A stretch of 44,481 nucleotides of DNA from Natrialba asiatica DSM 12278. GTDB taxonomy: Archaea; Halobacteriota; Halobacteria; Halobacteriales; Natrialbaceae. A program made the translations under genes and the position numbers. Shown here piece after piece: positions 24,417 through 33,024 of this stretch (position 1 is the first letter of the stretch; every line of letters starts with the position of its first letter). The notes under the pieces were generated by a model, which did no database searches, had not been told where the DNA came from, and saw only the letters and a program-made list of their open reading frames with translations. The stretch spans positions 87,361 to 131,841 of the forward strand of contig NZ_AOIO01000022.1 in assembly GCF_000337555.1 (NCBI RefSeq), written 5' to 3'.

Positions 24417-26036
24417 TCAGGACTCCGCGGGGTCCGAGTCCGAATCGGCTCCGCTTGCGGCCTCCGTTTCGGCGTCGTCGCGCGCCGCGTCGTCGGACCG
24501 GCGAAGTTTGAATTTCTGGACCTTTCCGCTCGGGTTTGTGGGGAGTTCCTCTACGAAAGTGTACTCCCGTGGGCGCTTGAAGTCGGCCAACTGGTCGCTC
24601 TCGAGGGCGAACGCGTCCAAGTCGTCCGCGGTAACGCCGTCTGCGACGGCGTAGGCGACGACGCGTTCACCCCACTCTTCGTCGGGTTCACCGACGACGG
24701 CGGCCGCTTCGACGCCGTCGTGAGAGAACAGCACGTCCTCGACCTCGGCCGGATAGATGTTCTCGCCGCCGGAGACGATCAGATCGTCCTTCCGATCGAC
24801 CACGTAGAGGTAGCCGTCCGCGTCGCGATAACCGAGGTCGCCGGTGTAGTACCAGGTCGTCCCGTCGGCCTCGCGCAGCGACCGTGCGGTCGCGTCCGGT
24901 CGATTCCAGTACTCGCGCATCGTACACGGACCCGCGATGAGTATCTCGCCGATTTTACCCTGTGCGACCTCCCGGTCCGGGTCCGCATCGGGTTCGACGA
25001 TCCGGAGTTCGTGATTGAGCGCCGGCAATCCTGCACACCCTTGCTTCGAAAGCTGATCTTCCGGTCGCTGAAAGACGCCCGCGGGGCCGATCTCGGTCAT
25101 GCCGTACGCCTGGATGTAGTCCTCACAGAGGTGTTCGCGGCAGTTCTCCAGCACCTGTTCCGGCATCGGCGCAGCGCCGTACAGGCCGAGTCGCAGCGAG
25201 GAGACATCGACATCGCGGTCGGCGGCCGTTAGCGACAGTCCGTTCCAGGCCGTCGGCGCGGCAAACAGGAACGACACGTCGTACTCCTCGATCGCGTCCA
25301 GCGCGACCGCCGGATCGAACTCGTGGAGAATAACCGTCGTCGCGCCGCGTTGAACGCGCGGAAACAGACTGCAGTGTAACTCCGCACAGTGATACAGCGG
25401 CATGACCGACAGTCCGACGTCGTCCCGCGTGACGTTCATCTCGGCGATACACAACAGATTGTGATCCACCATATCTCGGTGCTCGTGGACCACTCCCTTC
25501 GGCCGGCCCGTCGTCCCCGACGTGTAGATGAACGCGTAGGTATCGTCCTCGGAAACGTCGACCGACGGCCGCTCGGCATCGCCGGACGCAAGCAACGCGT
25601 CGAACTCGCGGGCGTACGACGGCCCCTCCCCGTCGATATACACGTACTCTTCGACCGACTCGAGTTCAGGTCTCGCGGCCGTGACGGCCTCCCGGGTCGC
25701 GGCCTCGAAGACGACGAGTTCAGCCGCGGCATCGGAGACGATGAACTCGATGTCGCCGGCGGCCAGCCGAAAGTTCAGCGGGGTGATGACGGCCCCGAGT
25801 TTCGCACAGGCGTAGACGGTGAGGACGAACTCGGAGCCGTTGTGCAACACCGTCGCGACGCGGTCTCCCCGTTCGATCCCGCGGTCGGCGAACGCGTTCG
25901 CCAGCCGATTGACGCGCTCGTCGAACTCCGCGTACGTAAAGCGGTGATCCTTGCGCGGATAGACGATGGCCTCGCGGTCGGGATACCGTGCGACGGTCTG
26001 TTCGAGCGTCTCCCCTACTGTGGTATAGTGTGACAT
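24417..26036 (-). CDS. Acyl-CoA synthetase (AMP-forming, fatty acid CoA ligase family)
   Basis: Activates a carboxylic acid to acyl-CoA through an acyl-adenylate. ANL-superfamily motifs are in order: the P-loop YTSGTTGRPKG (171-181), a VMPLYHCAEL aromatic gate region, YGAAPMPE, QAYGMTEIGP (A5), YYTGDLGYRDADGYL (A7), DRKDDLIVSGGENIYPAEVE (hinge, A8) and the catalytic lysine K505 in NPSGKVQKF (A10). The last about 28 residues are an acidic tail. ATG 26036 gives 539 residues, the normal size; the longer reading upstream is not family-like. Chain length specificity cannot be told. A stable hairpin lies 136-171 bp upstream. Confidence 0.88.
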   Translation of the reverse strand: MSHYTTVGETLEQTVARYPDREAIVYPRKDHRFTYAEFDERVNRLANAFADRGIERGDRVATVLHNGSEFVLTVYACAKLGAVITPLNFRLAAGDIEFIVSDAAAELVVFEAATREAVTAARPELESVEEYVYIDGEGPSYAREFDALLASGDAERPSVDVSEDDTYAFIYTSGTTGRPKGVVHEHRDMVDHNLLCIAEMNVTRDDVGLSVMPLYHCAELHCSLFPRVQRGATTVILHEFDPAVALDAIEEYDVSFLFAAPTAWNGLSLTAADRDVDVSSLRLGLYGAAPMPEQVLENCREHLCEDYIQAYGMTEIGPAGVFQRPEDQLSKQGCAGLPALNHELRIVEPDADPDREVAQGKIGEILIAGPCTMREYWNRPDATARSLREADGTTWYYTGDLGYRDADGYLYVVDRKDDLIVSGGENIYPAEVEDVLFSHDGVEAAAVVGEPDEEWGERVVAYAVADGVTADDLDAFALESDQLADFKRPREYTFVEELPTNPSGKVQKFKLRRSDDAARDDAETEAASGADSDSDPAES

Positions 26037-26171
26037 ATGACACGGTAGTTCGACGGCGGGTCGGATAGCTGTTCGGGGTCTGCGATTGTGTATCGGTTCT
26101 TGCCCCGGGCACTTCGCACGGACTCGCTTATAGAGCGAGTCGAAGCGCGATAGTGACGCCTGAATCGGTTC

Positions 26172-26207
26172 CACACCCATCGCACAGCTCTCATGCGATC
26201 GGGTGTG
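26172..26207. terminator. 13-bp hairpin between the zinc ribbon and acyl-CoA synthetase genes
   Basis: CACACCCATCGCA and TGCGAT-C-GGGTGTG pair over 13 bp with one bulged base and a 9-base loop. It lies 114 bp past the zinc ribbon stop on the minus strand and 136 bp before the acyl-CoA synthetase start. No T-run follows, so an intrinsic terminator is not certain; it could instead be a leader structure or binding site. Confidence 0.4.
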
Positions 26208-26320
26208 CGGTGACTGTCAGTGGCGACCATAGAAGCGAACAGTTGAGCCCGCACGATACGGGTTCTCTCGGTCGATTGGCTGCAGCTACTGGCAGCGTTC
26301 TCCACGGCCCTCGTACCACC

Positions 26321-26596
26321 TTAGTCGGGGCCAGAATTTCCGCCAGTATCCGCCTCGTCCGGCCCGGCGTCGGTTTCGTTCCCGTTCGAAGAGTCGTCGG
26401 GAGGCTCGCTTTCCGCCGGCTCGCTACTGAACTCGTAGGTTGCGATTTCGCTCGCCCCACAGACCGGACACGTCGTCGGGGCTTCATCGAACTTCGAGCC
26501 GCAGTGTCGACACTCGTGAAGGACCGGCCCGTCCGGCTCGTTCGCCGTCTCGTCCTCCCGCTGGAGGAACTCCGGGAGGAGTTTGTGGAGTGGCAT
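26321..26596 (-). CDS. Small zinc ribbon protein, partner of the Lrp-RCK regulator
   Basis: A 91-residue protein. A short amphipathic start (MPLHKLLPEFLQRED) is followed by a zinc ribbon with CRHCG and CPVCG (four cysteines 15-16 residues apart), then an acidic, disordered tail rich in S, E, D and G. ATG 26596 lies one base after the stop codon of the regulator gene, which argues for translational coupling. The family is unnamed to me, but this type of small ribbon is common in haloarchaea. It may act with the regulator on DNA or in protein contacts; that is inference from the coupling. Confidence 0.75.
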   Translation of the reverse strand: MPLHKLLPEFLQREDETANEPDGPVLHECRHCGSKFDEAPTTCPVCGASEIATYEFSSEPAESEPPDDSSNGNETDAGPDEADTGGNSGPD

Positions 26597-26597
26597 C

Positions 26598-27392
26598 TTA
26601 GGTGAGTCGTGTCGCCGTCTGTGTGGTTCCATCCGGCCCGCGAAAACCCGTCAGTGCAGGTTCGTCGGTGCCGTTCGGTGAGAACACCGTCACGACATCG
26701 TGAGGTCTAATTTCGGTATCGCCGTGCGGTGTGATGACCGTATCGTCACGTTCGATCGCGATGACGAGCGTCTGTGCTTCGAGGATGCCGTCGTCCGCTG
26801 CCGCCTCGAGCGTGCGCTCGGCAATCGGGGCCTCCTCGTGGACGGTCACCTCGACCACTTCGGCACCGCCGGCCAGACTGATGGAATCCGCCAGCGGTTC
26901 GCGGCGGCGATCGTCAGCCGGACCGTACGGTCCGTAGGGGAAGTCGTGTTCGTTCTGCATGAGGAACTCGTCTTCGATCTCGACGTCTAAGGTCGCGAGT
27001 TCGCGACCGATCTGACGCAGGTCGCTCGTGTTCGTGCCGACGGCGAGGACGTGGAGGTTCATCCGGCCGCCCATGAGCTCGCGGACGTTGATGACGCCCG
27101 GGATCGTGCCGATTCGACGGGCGAGCGCCTCGACATCGCCGAACGGTGCGTGACAGAGAAAGAGATTCATGAGTGAGCCATCGGCGTGTTCGAAGTCGAC
27201 GGTTGCGTGATAGCCATCGATGATGTCGTGGTCTTCGAGTTGGGAGATCCGGTTTCGGATCGTCGCCCCGGAGACGCTGACATCCTCGGCGATTGTGGGG
27301 GCCGACGTGTTGCGAGCATCGGTCATCAACGAATAGATGATTCGACGATCGATTTCATCGAGTCGATAGCTACCGTCGGTCCCGTGTCCCAT
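26598..27392 (-). CDS. Lrp/AsnC-type regulator fused to a TrkA-C (RCK_C) domain
   Basis: A 264-residue regulator with three parts: an AsnC winged helix (about 10-60, LDEIDRRIIYSLMTDARN then SVSGATIRNRISQLEDHDII), an Lrp ligand/oligomer (RAM) domain (about 65-150, GDVEALARRIGTIPGVI), and a C-terminal RCK_C domain (about 178-245, VVEVTVHEEAPIAERTLEAA, ending TPHGDTEIRPHDVVTVFS). RCK_C is the same domain as in the C-terminal half of TrkA, where it binds small ligands. It lies directly downstream of trkA-trkH and has its own TATA box at 27415-27423. The likely role is control of potassium uptake genes in response to the ligand. Confidence 0.9.
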   Translation of the reverse strand: MGHGTDGSYRLDEIDRRIIYSLMTDARNTSAPTIAEDVSVSGATIRNRISQLEDHDIIDGYHATVDFEHADGSLMNLFLCHAPFGDVEALARRIGTIPGVINVRELMGGRMNLHVLAVGTNTSDLRQIGRELATLDVEIEDEFLMQNEHDFPYGPYGPADDRRREPLADSISLAGGAEVVEVTVHEEAPIAERTLEAAADDGILEAQTLVIAIERDDTVITPHGDTEIRPHDVVTVFSPNGTDEPALTGFRGPDGTTQTATRLT

Positions 27393-27414
27393 GTATATTT
27401 CTGTGAGTCGAGAG

Positions 27415-27423
27415 AATATATAA
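27415..27423 (-). promoter_or_regulatory. TATA box of the Lrp-RCK gene
   Basis: AATATATAA (palindromic in character) is centred 27 bp before the ATG at 27392. It gives the regulator and zinc ribbon genes their own promoter, separate from trkA-trkH. Confidence 0.65.
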
Positions 27424-27533
27424 CTACGGTACGTCTATCCAATACGCGACGGGGGCTATATTTTCGATGCGAAAACGGCACGGATAGTCGGCGTCAGATA
27501 CGAGTGGAACGGCAAGCCGGCGTTCGGCTACGC

Positions 27534-29069
27534 CTAGCGGTCCCCGTTGCGGAGGACGGCACTTAGCAACACGGCAATGGGGATGATTTCCAGACGACCA
27601 ACCCACATATTGAAGATCAACATGGTCTTCGGGACGGTCGGCATTTCCGGTCCGGTAATACCCGCATCGAGTCCGACGGTGCTCTGTGCGCTCATCACCT
27701 CAAAAACGATGTATTCGAGCGGATAGTCCGGAGCGAGCGCCCACAGGAAAACGGCGATTCCAAGCGCGAGAAATGCGAGCCAGAGGATGAGGACGATCGC
27801 GGCCTCTGTGAACTCGCGGTGGATCTGCTCTTCGTCGAGCGTTCGATCGCCGAGTTCGAGCCGTCGAATCGCACTCGCGGGGACGAACACGCTCTGAATT
27901 TGCCAAAGCGTTCCCTTGATCAGCGTGGCGACGCGGATCAGTTTAAGACCACCGCCCGTCGAACCGGCCGCCGGGCCGGTCAGCATGCCGAGACAGACGA
28001 GTAACGTCGCACCGGTCGTCCAGGCCCGTTCCGTTCCGTTCCCGATCGTCGTCGTCCCGAATCCCGCGTTCGAGGTCGCAGAAACGAACTGGAACAGCGC
28101 GGTCCGGAACGTCGGTTCGATCGCCTCGTACTGCTGGTTGAGCAGCAACACGGCAGTTAATGCGATCCCACCGAGGGCGAACCAGCCGAGCACCCATCTC
28201 GTCTGGAGATCCGCGTAGATGTTTCGAATCTCGCCTTTGAGGATGAGGTAGTGGATCGGGAACGCGATGCTGCCGGCGACCATAACCGGAATGACGGCGT
28301 ACTCGATAAGCGGTTTTCCGTAGTAGCCGATCGACTCGGCGCGGACCGAGAAGCCGCCGGTTGCGATAGCCGTCATCGCGTGGTTGATCGCGTCCCACGT
28401 CGGCATGCCGGCGACGACGAACAGTGCGATGCCGGCGAGCGTAAATCCGAGATAGAGTTTCCAGATCTCACGGACCGTCGAAACGATGCTGGGATGGATC
28501 TTCCGCGACCGGGCCTCGCTCTCGTAGAGGGTCAACGAACCGCTCCCGGGTCGCGCGAGGATAGCCACCGTGAGCACGATGACGCCGACGCCGCCGACCC
28601 ACTCGATGAACGACCGCCACCAGTGCAGCGACCGCGGAAGGGCCTCCTCGTCCGCGGCCATCGTCAACCCCGTGCCGGTAAAGCCGCTCATACTCTCGAA
28701 AATACCGTTGAGCGGCAGTCGAAAGGCGGCGGTCGTCTCGGTAATCCCCGGCGTGTTCAGCCAGGCCGGAAACGGATCGAGGGTGATCGTCCAGGCGATC
28801 AGCAAGAACGGGAAGCTGCCGAGCACGCCGATGACTCCCCAGGCCGTCGCTGCGATGAGCATCCCGTGGCGTTTGCCCGGATCGGGCGCATCGATAAACG
28901 TGCGGGCGAGCGCCACCCCGATCGCCAGCATCAAGGCTCCCGAAACCGCGAACGCCGGGACCGCGTAGAACTCGCCATTGATGAGTGCGACCGGAATGGA
29001 GAGAAACGCCATCAGCGAGACGACCTGCACGATCCGGCCCACGTCCCGCCCGACTGTCTCGTACTGCAT
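27534..29069 (-). CDS. trkH: TrkH/KtrB-family potassium transporter, membrane subunit (copy 1)
   Basis: A 511-residue membrane protein with about 8-10 hydrophobic helices and the four P-loop repeats of the Trk/Ktr/HKT superfamily: FESMSGFTGTGL (124-135), AIATGGFSV, SATSNAGFG and SAQSTVGLDAG. The filter glycine is present in each. The first loop has G-T-G where the second copy in this window has T-T-G, so the two are clearly diverged. It starts 2 bp after trkA stops and is co-transcribed with it. It moves K+ inward when the cytoplasmic TrkA ring opens it. Haloarchaea need molar K+, so such systems are essential. Confidence 0.92.
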   Translation of the reverse strand: MQYETVGRDVGRIVQVVSLMAFLSIPVALINGEFYAVPAFAVSGALMLAIGVALARTFIDAPDPGKRHGMLIAATAWGVIGVLGSFPFLLIAWTITLDPFPAWLNTPGITETTAAFRLPLNGIFESMSGFTGTGLTMAADEEALPRSLHWWRSFIEWVGGVGVIVLTVAILARPGSGSLTLYESEARSRKIHPSIVSTVREIWKLYLGFTLAGIALFVVAGMPTWDAINHAMTAIATGGFSVRAESIGYYGKPLIEYAVIPVMVAGSIAFPIHYLILKGEIRNIYADLQTRWVLGWFALGGIALTAVLLLNQQYEAIEPTFRTALFQFVSATSNAGFGTTTIGNGTERAWTTGATLLVCLGMLTGPAAGSTGGGLKLIRVATLIKGTLWQIQSVFVPASAIRRLELGDRTLDEEQIHREFTEAAIVLILWLAFLALGIAVFLWALAPDYPLEYIVFEVMSAQSTVGLDAGITGPEMPTVPKTMLIFNMWVGRLEIIPIAVLLSAVLRNGDR

Positions 29070-29071
29070 TA

Positions 29072-29743
29072 CTATGGGCGACCGCCCGTAAACGCTGCAA
29101 CTGCATCAGCCAGTGCGACATCGTCCGTAAACACCGTGACCTGGTCACCCGGGTGGATGATCGTCTCCCCTTTCGGCGCTCGGATCTCCTCGCCTCGTTT
29201 GAGCGCGACGACGAGACACCCGTCGGGAAGCACGCCCGAACTCGTGGCCGTTTTGAGCGGTTCGCCGCTCATCGGCGCATCTTCGGTGACGGTCAACTCC
29301 ACGAGTTCAGTGTCGTCTTCGAGTTCGATGAAGTCGCTGACCTTCGGGTAGCGAATCGAGTGATAGAGGTAGTCGGCGATCAGCCGCTGTGGATTTTCGA
29401 TGAGGGTGACGCCGATCTTTTCGAAGACGGGGAGGTTTTCGGGGTCGTGGACGACGCTGACGAGGTTCGGAACGTCGTGTTCCTGTGCGAGCAGCATGAC
29501 CATGATATTGACGGCGTCGATGTTCGTGGTGGTGATGACGGCGTCCGCACGGTCGATAGTCGCGTCCTCGAGGGTGCTGTGGGAGGTCGCGTCGGCGTTG
29601 AGGACGAGGCAGTCGTACTCGGACGCAACGGCGCTTGCCTGTTCTTCGTCTTCCTCGATGACGACGACATCGTTGCCGTCCGCAATTGCGAGGTCGATCA
29701 GGTTCGATCCGATATTGCCTGCGCCGACGATGACGATATACAT
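29072..29743 (-). CDS. trkA: TrkA potassium uptake regulatory subunit, single RCK (copy 1)
   Basis: A 223-residue cytoplasmic subunit with one RCK_N (Rossmann) domain, IVGAGNIGSNL at 5-15, an acidic end of strand two (VVVIEEDEEQ), then the RCK_C domain from about 140 (VELTVTEDAPMSGEPLKTA, ending GETIIHPGDQVTVF). It binds NAD(H)/ATP and gates TrkH. Single-RCK proteins of this size form a ring of eight with KtrB-like partners. It is upstream of trkH, with 2 bp between the genes, and transcribed divergently from the second trkA. Confidence 0.93.
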   Translation of the reverse strand: MYIVIVGAGNIGSNLIDLAIADGNDVVVIEEDEEQASAVASEYDCLVLNADATSHSTLEDATIDRADAVITTTNIDAVNIMVMLLAQEHDVPNLVSVVHDPENLPVFEKIGVTLIENPQRLIADYLYHSIRYPKVSDFIELEDDTELVELTVTEDAPMSGEPLKTATSSGVLPDGCLVVALKRGEEIRAPKGETIIHPGDQVTVFTDDVALADAVAAFTGGRP

Positions 29744-30011
29744 GGTGAATGGATGATGGGTGCTGTCAGTGGTCAGTGACAGTGGAGAGGGTGGTTGTGG
29801 TAGTGCGAGAGGCGTCGCGAACGCGTGTGGATGCGTAGTGTGGCGTGAAGTATAATCGGTTGGATATTAGGACGGTCCGGCTGGCACAGGCAGTCGAGGA
29901 AGAGCCAGGGGCCGCAAAGCGGGGGATAGCACAGCGATAGCGCTCGGTTTGCGATGGAAACTGCATTTGTGCGTCGATGACAGCATTTCTGATAGCCGAA
30001 TATAATTCTAT

Positions 30012-30033
30012 CTACTTTCGATTTCAGAAGTAG
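30012..30033. repeat. Inverted repeat beside the trkA copy 2 promoter, likely operator
   Basis: CTACTT and AAGTAG are perfect 6-bp arms around 10 bp, so the two half-sites are 16 bp apart centre to centre, near one and a half helical turns. The repeat ends at the first base of the TATTATAAGG TATA region, a position where a regulator could affect TBP/TFB binding. The Lrp-RCK protein is a candidate ligand for this site, by inference. Confidence 0.5.
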
Positions 30034-30043
30034 TATTATAAGG
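30034..30043 (+). promoter_or_regulatory. TATA box of the second trkA-trkH operon
   Basis: TATTATAAGG, about 100 bp before the ATG at 30141. The implied transcript has a leader with a Shine-Dalgarno-like GAGGTGAG six bases before the start codon, unlike the leaderless genes nearby. Confidence 0.5.
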
Positions 30044-30140
30044 ATCACTCAGCATTCGCGTTCAATTGGTACGAGCGGTGATCGATACATACACTAGTAT
30101 CGGCGAACGACGGTGCGTTCATGGATGAGGTGAGCGGCGA

Positions 30141-31475
30141 ATGCGCGTAATCGTCGTCGGCGCTGGCAGGGTCGGTCGCTCGATCGCTGCGAATCTAGAG
30201 CAGACACACGAGGTCGTCGTCGTCGACCGAGACGGGGACACCGTCGAGGAACTCACGTACTCACTCGACGTGCTGGCGATTCAGGGAGACGGCACCGAAA
30301 TCGGGACCTTGCAGGAGGCCGGTATCGAACAGGCGGGACTGGTCATCGCCTGCACGGACAACGACGAATCGAACGTCGTCATCTGCGGGGCCGCAAAGAC
30401 GGCCGGTGAGACGTTTACGATCGCCCGCGTGCGACGGCGAACGCTCCTCGAAACCTGGACCGGGTCCCAGGAAGCGTTCGGCGTCGATTTCATGGTCTGT
30501 ATGGACTTGCTTACCGCGCAGACGATCTTTCGTATCTCCGGGCTTCCCGCCGCACAGGACGTGAAGATGTTCGCTGGCGGGCTCGTTCGGATGGTCGAGT
30601 TCGCGATCGGCCCGAATAGCCCGGTCGCCGACTCGACGGTCAGCGAGGCGGACCAGTACGATTCGCTGACGTTCGCCGCGATCTTCCGCGACGACGAGAT
30701 GATCGTCGCGACGGGTGACGCCGATATTCGGGCCGGCGATCGCGTCGTCGTCATCGGCAGTCCCGATTCGGTCACCGGATTCGCCGACGATATCGTCTGT
30801 ACGCACAACAACAGCACCGAGGAAGTCGTCATCGTCGGCGGCAGCGAAATCGGCTTTCAGACCGCTCGCGAGTTCGAAGAGCACGGCTTCCGCCCGCGTC
30901 TGATCGAACAGGAGCACGAGCGCGCCCGCGAGTGCGCCGAGAAACTGCCGAACACGATGGTGATGGAAAACGACGCGACCGACGCCGAATTCCTCTCGCG
31001 CGAACACGTCGATGAGGCGGACATCGTCGTCGCAGCCCTCGACGGCGACGAGAAGAACCTGCTCGTCTCCCTGCTGGCCCGCCGCCTCGGCGTCGACCGA
31101 ACGGTCGCCGTCATCGAGAACCACGAGTACGCCGAACTCTTCGAGACGGTCGGCATCGACGTGGCCGTTAATCCGCGCGAGGTGACCGCGGAGGAGATCG
31201 TTCGCTTCACCCGAACCGACAAGACGGAGAAAATCGCCATGGTCGAACGCGACCGGGCGGAGGTCATCGAGATCGAGGTCGGCGAGGACAGCGTTCTCAC
31301 GGGACGACAGATCTCCGATGCGACGACCGAACTCCCGGACGGCGTCGTGATCGGCGCGATTTCGCGCAGCGGGAAACTCATCACGCCCCGCGGAACGACC
31401 GTCATCCAACCCGGCGACCACGTCGTCGTCTTCGTCGATGCGGCCGTACTCGATACGGTCTCACAGGTGATTTGA
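30141..31475 (+). CDS. trkA: TrkA potassium uptake regulatory subunit, tandem double RCK (copy 2)
   Basis: A 444-residue protein with two complete RCK units: RCK_N1 from VVGAGRVGRSIA (about 5-16), RCK_C1 about 140-220, RCK_N2 from IVGGSEIGFQTA (about 231), and RCK_C2 about 360-440, ending TPRGTTVIQPGDHVVVFVD. The second Rossmann motif is GGSEIG rather than GxGxxG, so its nucleotide preference may differ. This is the classic E. coli-like TrkA architecture, in contrast to the single-unit TrkA encoded on the other strand. The TGA stop overlaps the ATG of trkH by one base, implying translational coupling. A Shine-Dalgarno-like GAGGTGAG precedes the start. Confidence 0.93.
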   Translation: MRVIVVGAGRVGRSIAANLEQTHEVVVVDRDGDTVEELTYSLDVLAIQGDGTEIGTLQEAGIEQAGLVIACTDNDESNVVICGAAKTAGETFTIARVRRRTLLETWTGSQEAFGVDFMVCMDLLTAQTIFRISGLPAAQDVKMFAGGLVRMVEFAIGPNSPVADSTVSEADQYDSLTFAAIFRDDEMIVATGDADIRAGDRVVVIGSPDSVTGFADDIVCTHNNSTEEVVIVGGSEIGFQTAREFEEHGFRPRLIEQEHERARECAEKLPNTMVMENDATDAEFLSREHVDEADIVVAALDGDEKNLLVSLLARRLGVDRTVAVIENHEYAELFETVGIDVAVNPREVTAEEIVRFTRTDKTEKIAMVERDRAEVIEIEVGEDSVLTGRQISDATTELPDGVVIGAISRSGKLITPRGTTVIQPGDHVVVFVDAAVLDTVSQVI

Positions 31476-32995
31476 TGGGGCGGCGGCTCTACGTCGATTG
31501 GCGGGCCGGATTGGCGCTAGTGGGGACGCTGCTCGCCCTGCTCTCGGTTGCGTTCGCGGTCCCGATTCTCGTTTCGCTCCTGTACGGCGGGGAAGACCTC
31601 TGGGAATTCGTCGTTTCGATGGTTGTCACCGCCGCCGTCGGACTCGCACTTCGCGAACTCGATCCGGAGCCAACGCCCGGCGCGCGGGAGGCGTTCTTCG
31701 TCGTCGCGTTCACGTGGCTGTTTGCGACGCTCTTCGGGGCGCTACCGTACATCCTCGCGGGGACCGGCAGCATCGCACAACCAGTCAATGCGATCTTCGA
31801 GAGCATGAGCGGGTTCACGACGACTGGCGCAACCGTAATGGAGACGATTTCCGTCGAGGAACACTCCCACGCCATCATGATGTGGCGACAGCTGACCCAG
31901 TGGCTCGGCGGCATGGGAATCATCGTCCTCGCCGTCGCGATCCTGTCCCAACTTGCCGTCGGTGGGGCGCAGTTAATGGAAGCCGAGACGCCCGGCCCCG
32001 GGATTTCGAAGCTCACACCACATATTGCAGAGACGGCTCGCGTCCTCTGGTTCGCGTATCTCGGGTTTACCGTCCTCTATATCGTGCTGTTGTACTGTCT
32101 GCAGATCACGGGATACGCGACGGAAATGACCGCGTACAACGCCATCGCCCACGGACTGACGACGCTTCCGACCGGCGGGTTCTCACCGGAAGGAGCGAGC
32201 ATCGCGGCCTTCTCCCCCGCGGTTCAGTGGCTCGTCCTTCCGTTCATGTTCATCGCCGGCGTCAACTTCGTCCTCTGGTGGCACATGATCTCCGGAGACC
32301 GCTGGGCGCTCGTCCGGGACACCGAGTTCAGATTCTATCTCGGCGCGGCCACGCTGTTTACACTCATCGGGACGGGCATCCTCTTCTTCGAGACGACGGG
32401 TGCCGGCTTTGCCGGATCGATCGAACCCGCGTTGCGCCACGCCGCGTTCCAGATCGTCTCCATGATGAACTCGACCGGATACGCGAGCGTGGACTTCAAC
32501 GAGTGGTCGGGGCCGGCACAGGGGCTCTTGCTGTTCGTCATGTTCCTCGGGGGATGTACGGGTTCGACCGGCGGCGGGATCAAGATGCTCCGTTGGCTGG
32601 TCATCCTCAAGTCGCTTCGGCGGGAGGTCTTCACGTCGATCCACCCGGAGGCGATCCGTCCCGTTCGCATGAACGACTCGGTCCTCGACGAGGACGCGAT
32701 CCGGGGAATATACGCGTTTACGCTCCTGTACTTCGTGCTCTTTTTCGTCGGCGTGCTACTGCTCGCCACCGACGCCGCACGGGTCGGATACGATATCGGG
32801 GCGGTCGACCTCGTCAGCGCCTCGATCGCGACGCTCGGCAACATCGGTCCGGGCTTCGGTGCCGTCGGCCCGATGGAAAACTACGCCGGCTTCCCCTGGA
32901 GTTCGAAGCTCCTGATGGTGCTGTACATGTGGCTCGGCCGACTCGAGATCTTCCCGGTACTCGTCCTCTTGACGCAGGCGTACTGGCGATCGTAA
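31475..32995 (+). CDS. trkH: TrkH potassium transporter, membrane subunit (copy 2)
   Basis: A 506-residue Trk transporter with about ten hydrophobic helices and four P-loops: FESMSGFTTTGATV, TLPTGGFSPEG, SMMNSTGYASVDF and TLGNIGPGFGAVG. These match canonical TrkH better than the copy at 27534-29069 does. The start is ATG 31475, overlapping the trkA stop by one base (TGATG); the TTG one codon earlier is not needed. The two proteins together form a complete K+ uptake system. It is convergent with the propeller lipoprotein gene, only 29 bp apart. Confidence 0.93.
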   Translation: MGRRLYVDWRAGLALVGTLLALLSVAFAVPILVSLLYGGEDLWEFVVSMVVTAAVGLALRELDPEPTPGAREAFFVVAFTWLFATLFGALPYILAGTGSIAQPVNAIFESMSGFTTTGATVMETISVEEHSHAIMMWRQLTQWLGGMGIIVLAVAILSQLAVGGAQLMEAETPGPGISKLTPHIAETARVLWFAYLGFTVLYIVLLYCLQITGYATEMTAYNAIAHGLTTLPTGGFSPEGASIAAFSPAVQWLVLPFMFIAGVNFVLWWHMISGDRWALVRDTEFRFYLGAATLFTLIGTGILFFETTGAGFAGSIEPALRHAAFQIVSMMNSTGYASVDFNEWSGPAQGLLLFVMFLGGCTGSTGGGIKMLRWLVILKSLRREVFTSIHPEAIRPVRMNDSVLDEDAIRGIYAFTLLYFVLFFVGVLLLATDAARVGYDIGAVDLVSASIATLGNIGPGFGAVGPMENYAGFPWSSKLLMVLYMWLGRLEIFPVLVLLTQAYWRS

Positions 32996-33024
32996 GCACG
33001 TACAGTACTTTCTACCCGCCGGGG

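Larger units (their letters stand above)
29744..30140. other. 397-bp divergent control region between the two trk systems
   Basis: The region separates two trkA genes pointing outward. For the minus-strand system a TATA-like GATTATAC sits near 29849-29856, implying a leader of about 80 bases. For the plus-strand system a TATTATAAGG box at 30034-30043 implies a leader of about 70 bases with a GAGGTGAG Shine-Dalgarno-like stretch at 30127-30134. A CTACTT-N10-AAGTAG inverted repeat lies against the second box. The block 29990-30060 is AT-rich. No coding sequence is apparent. Confidence 0.55.
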
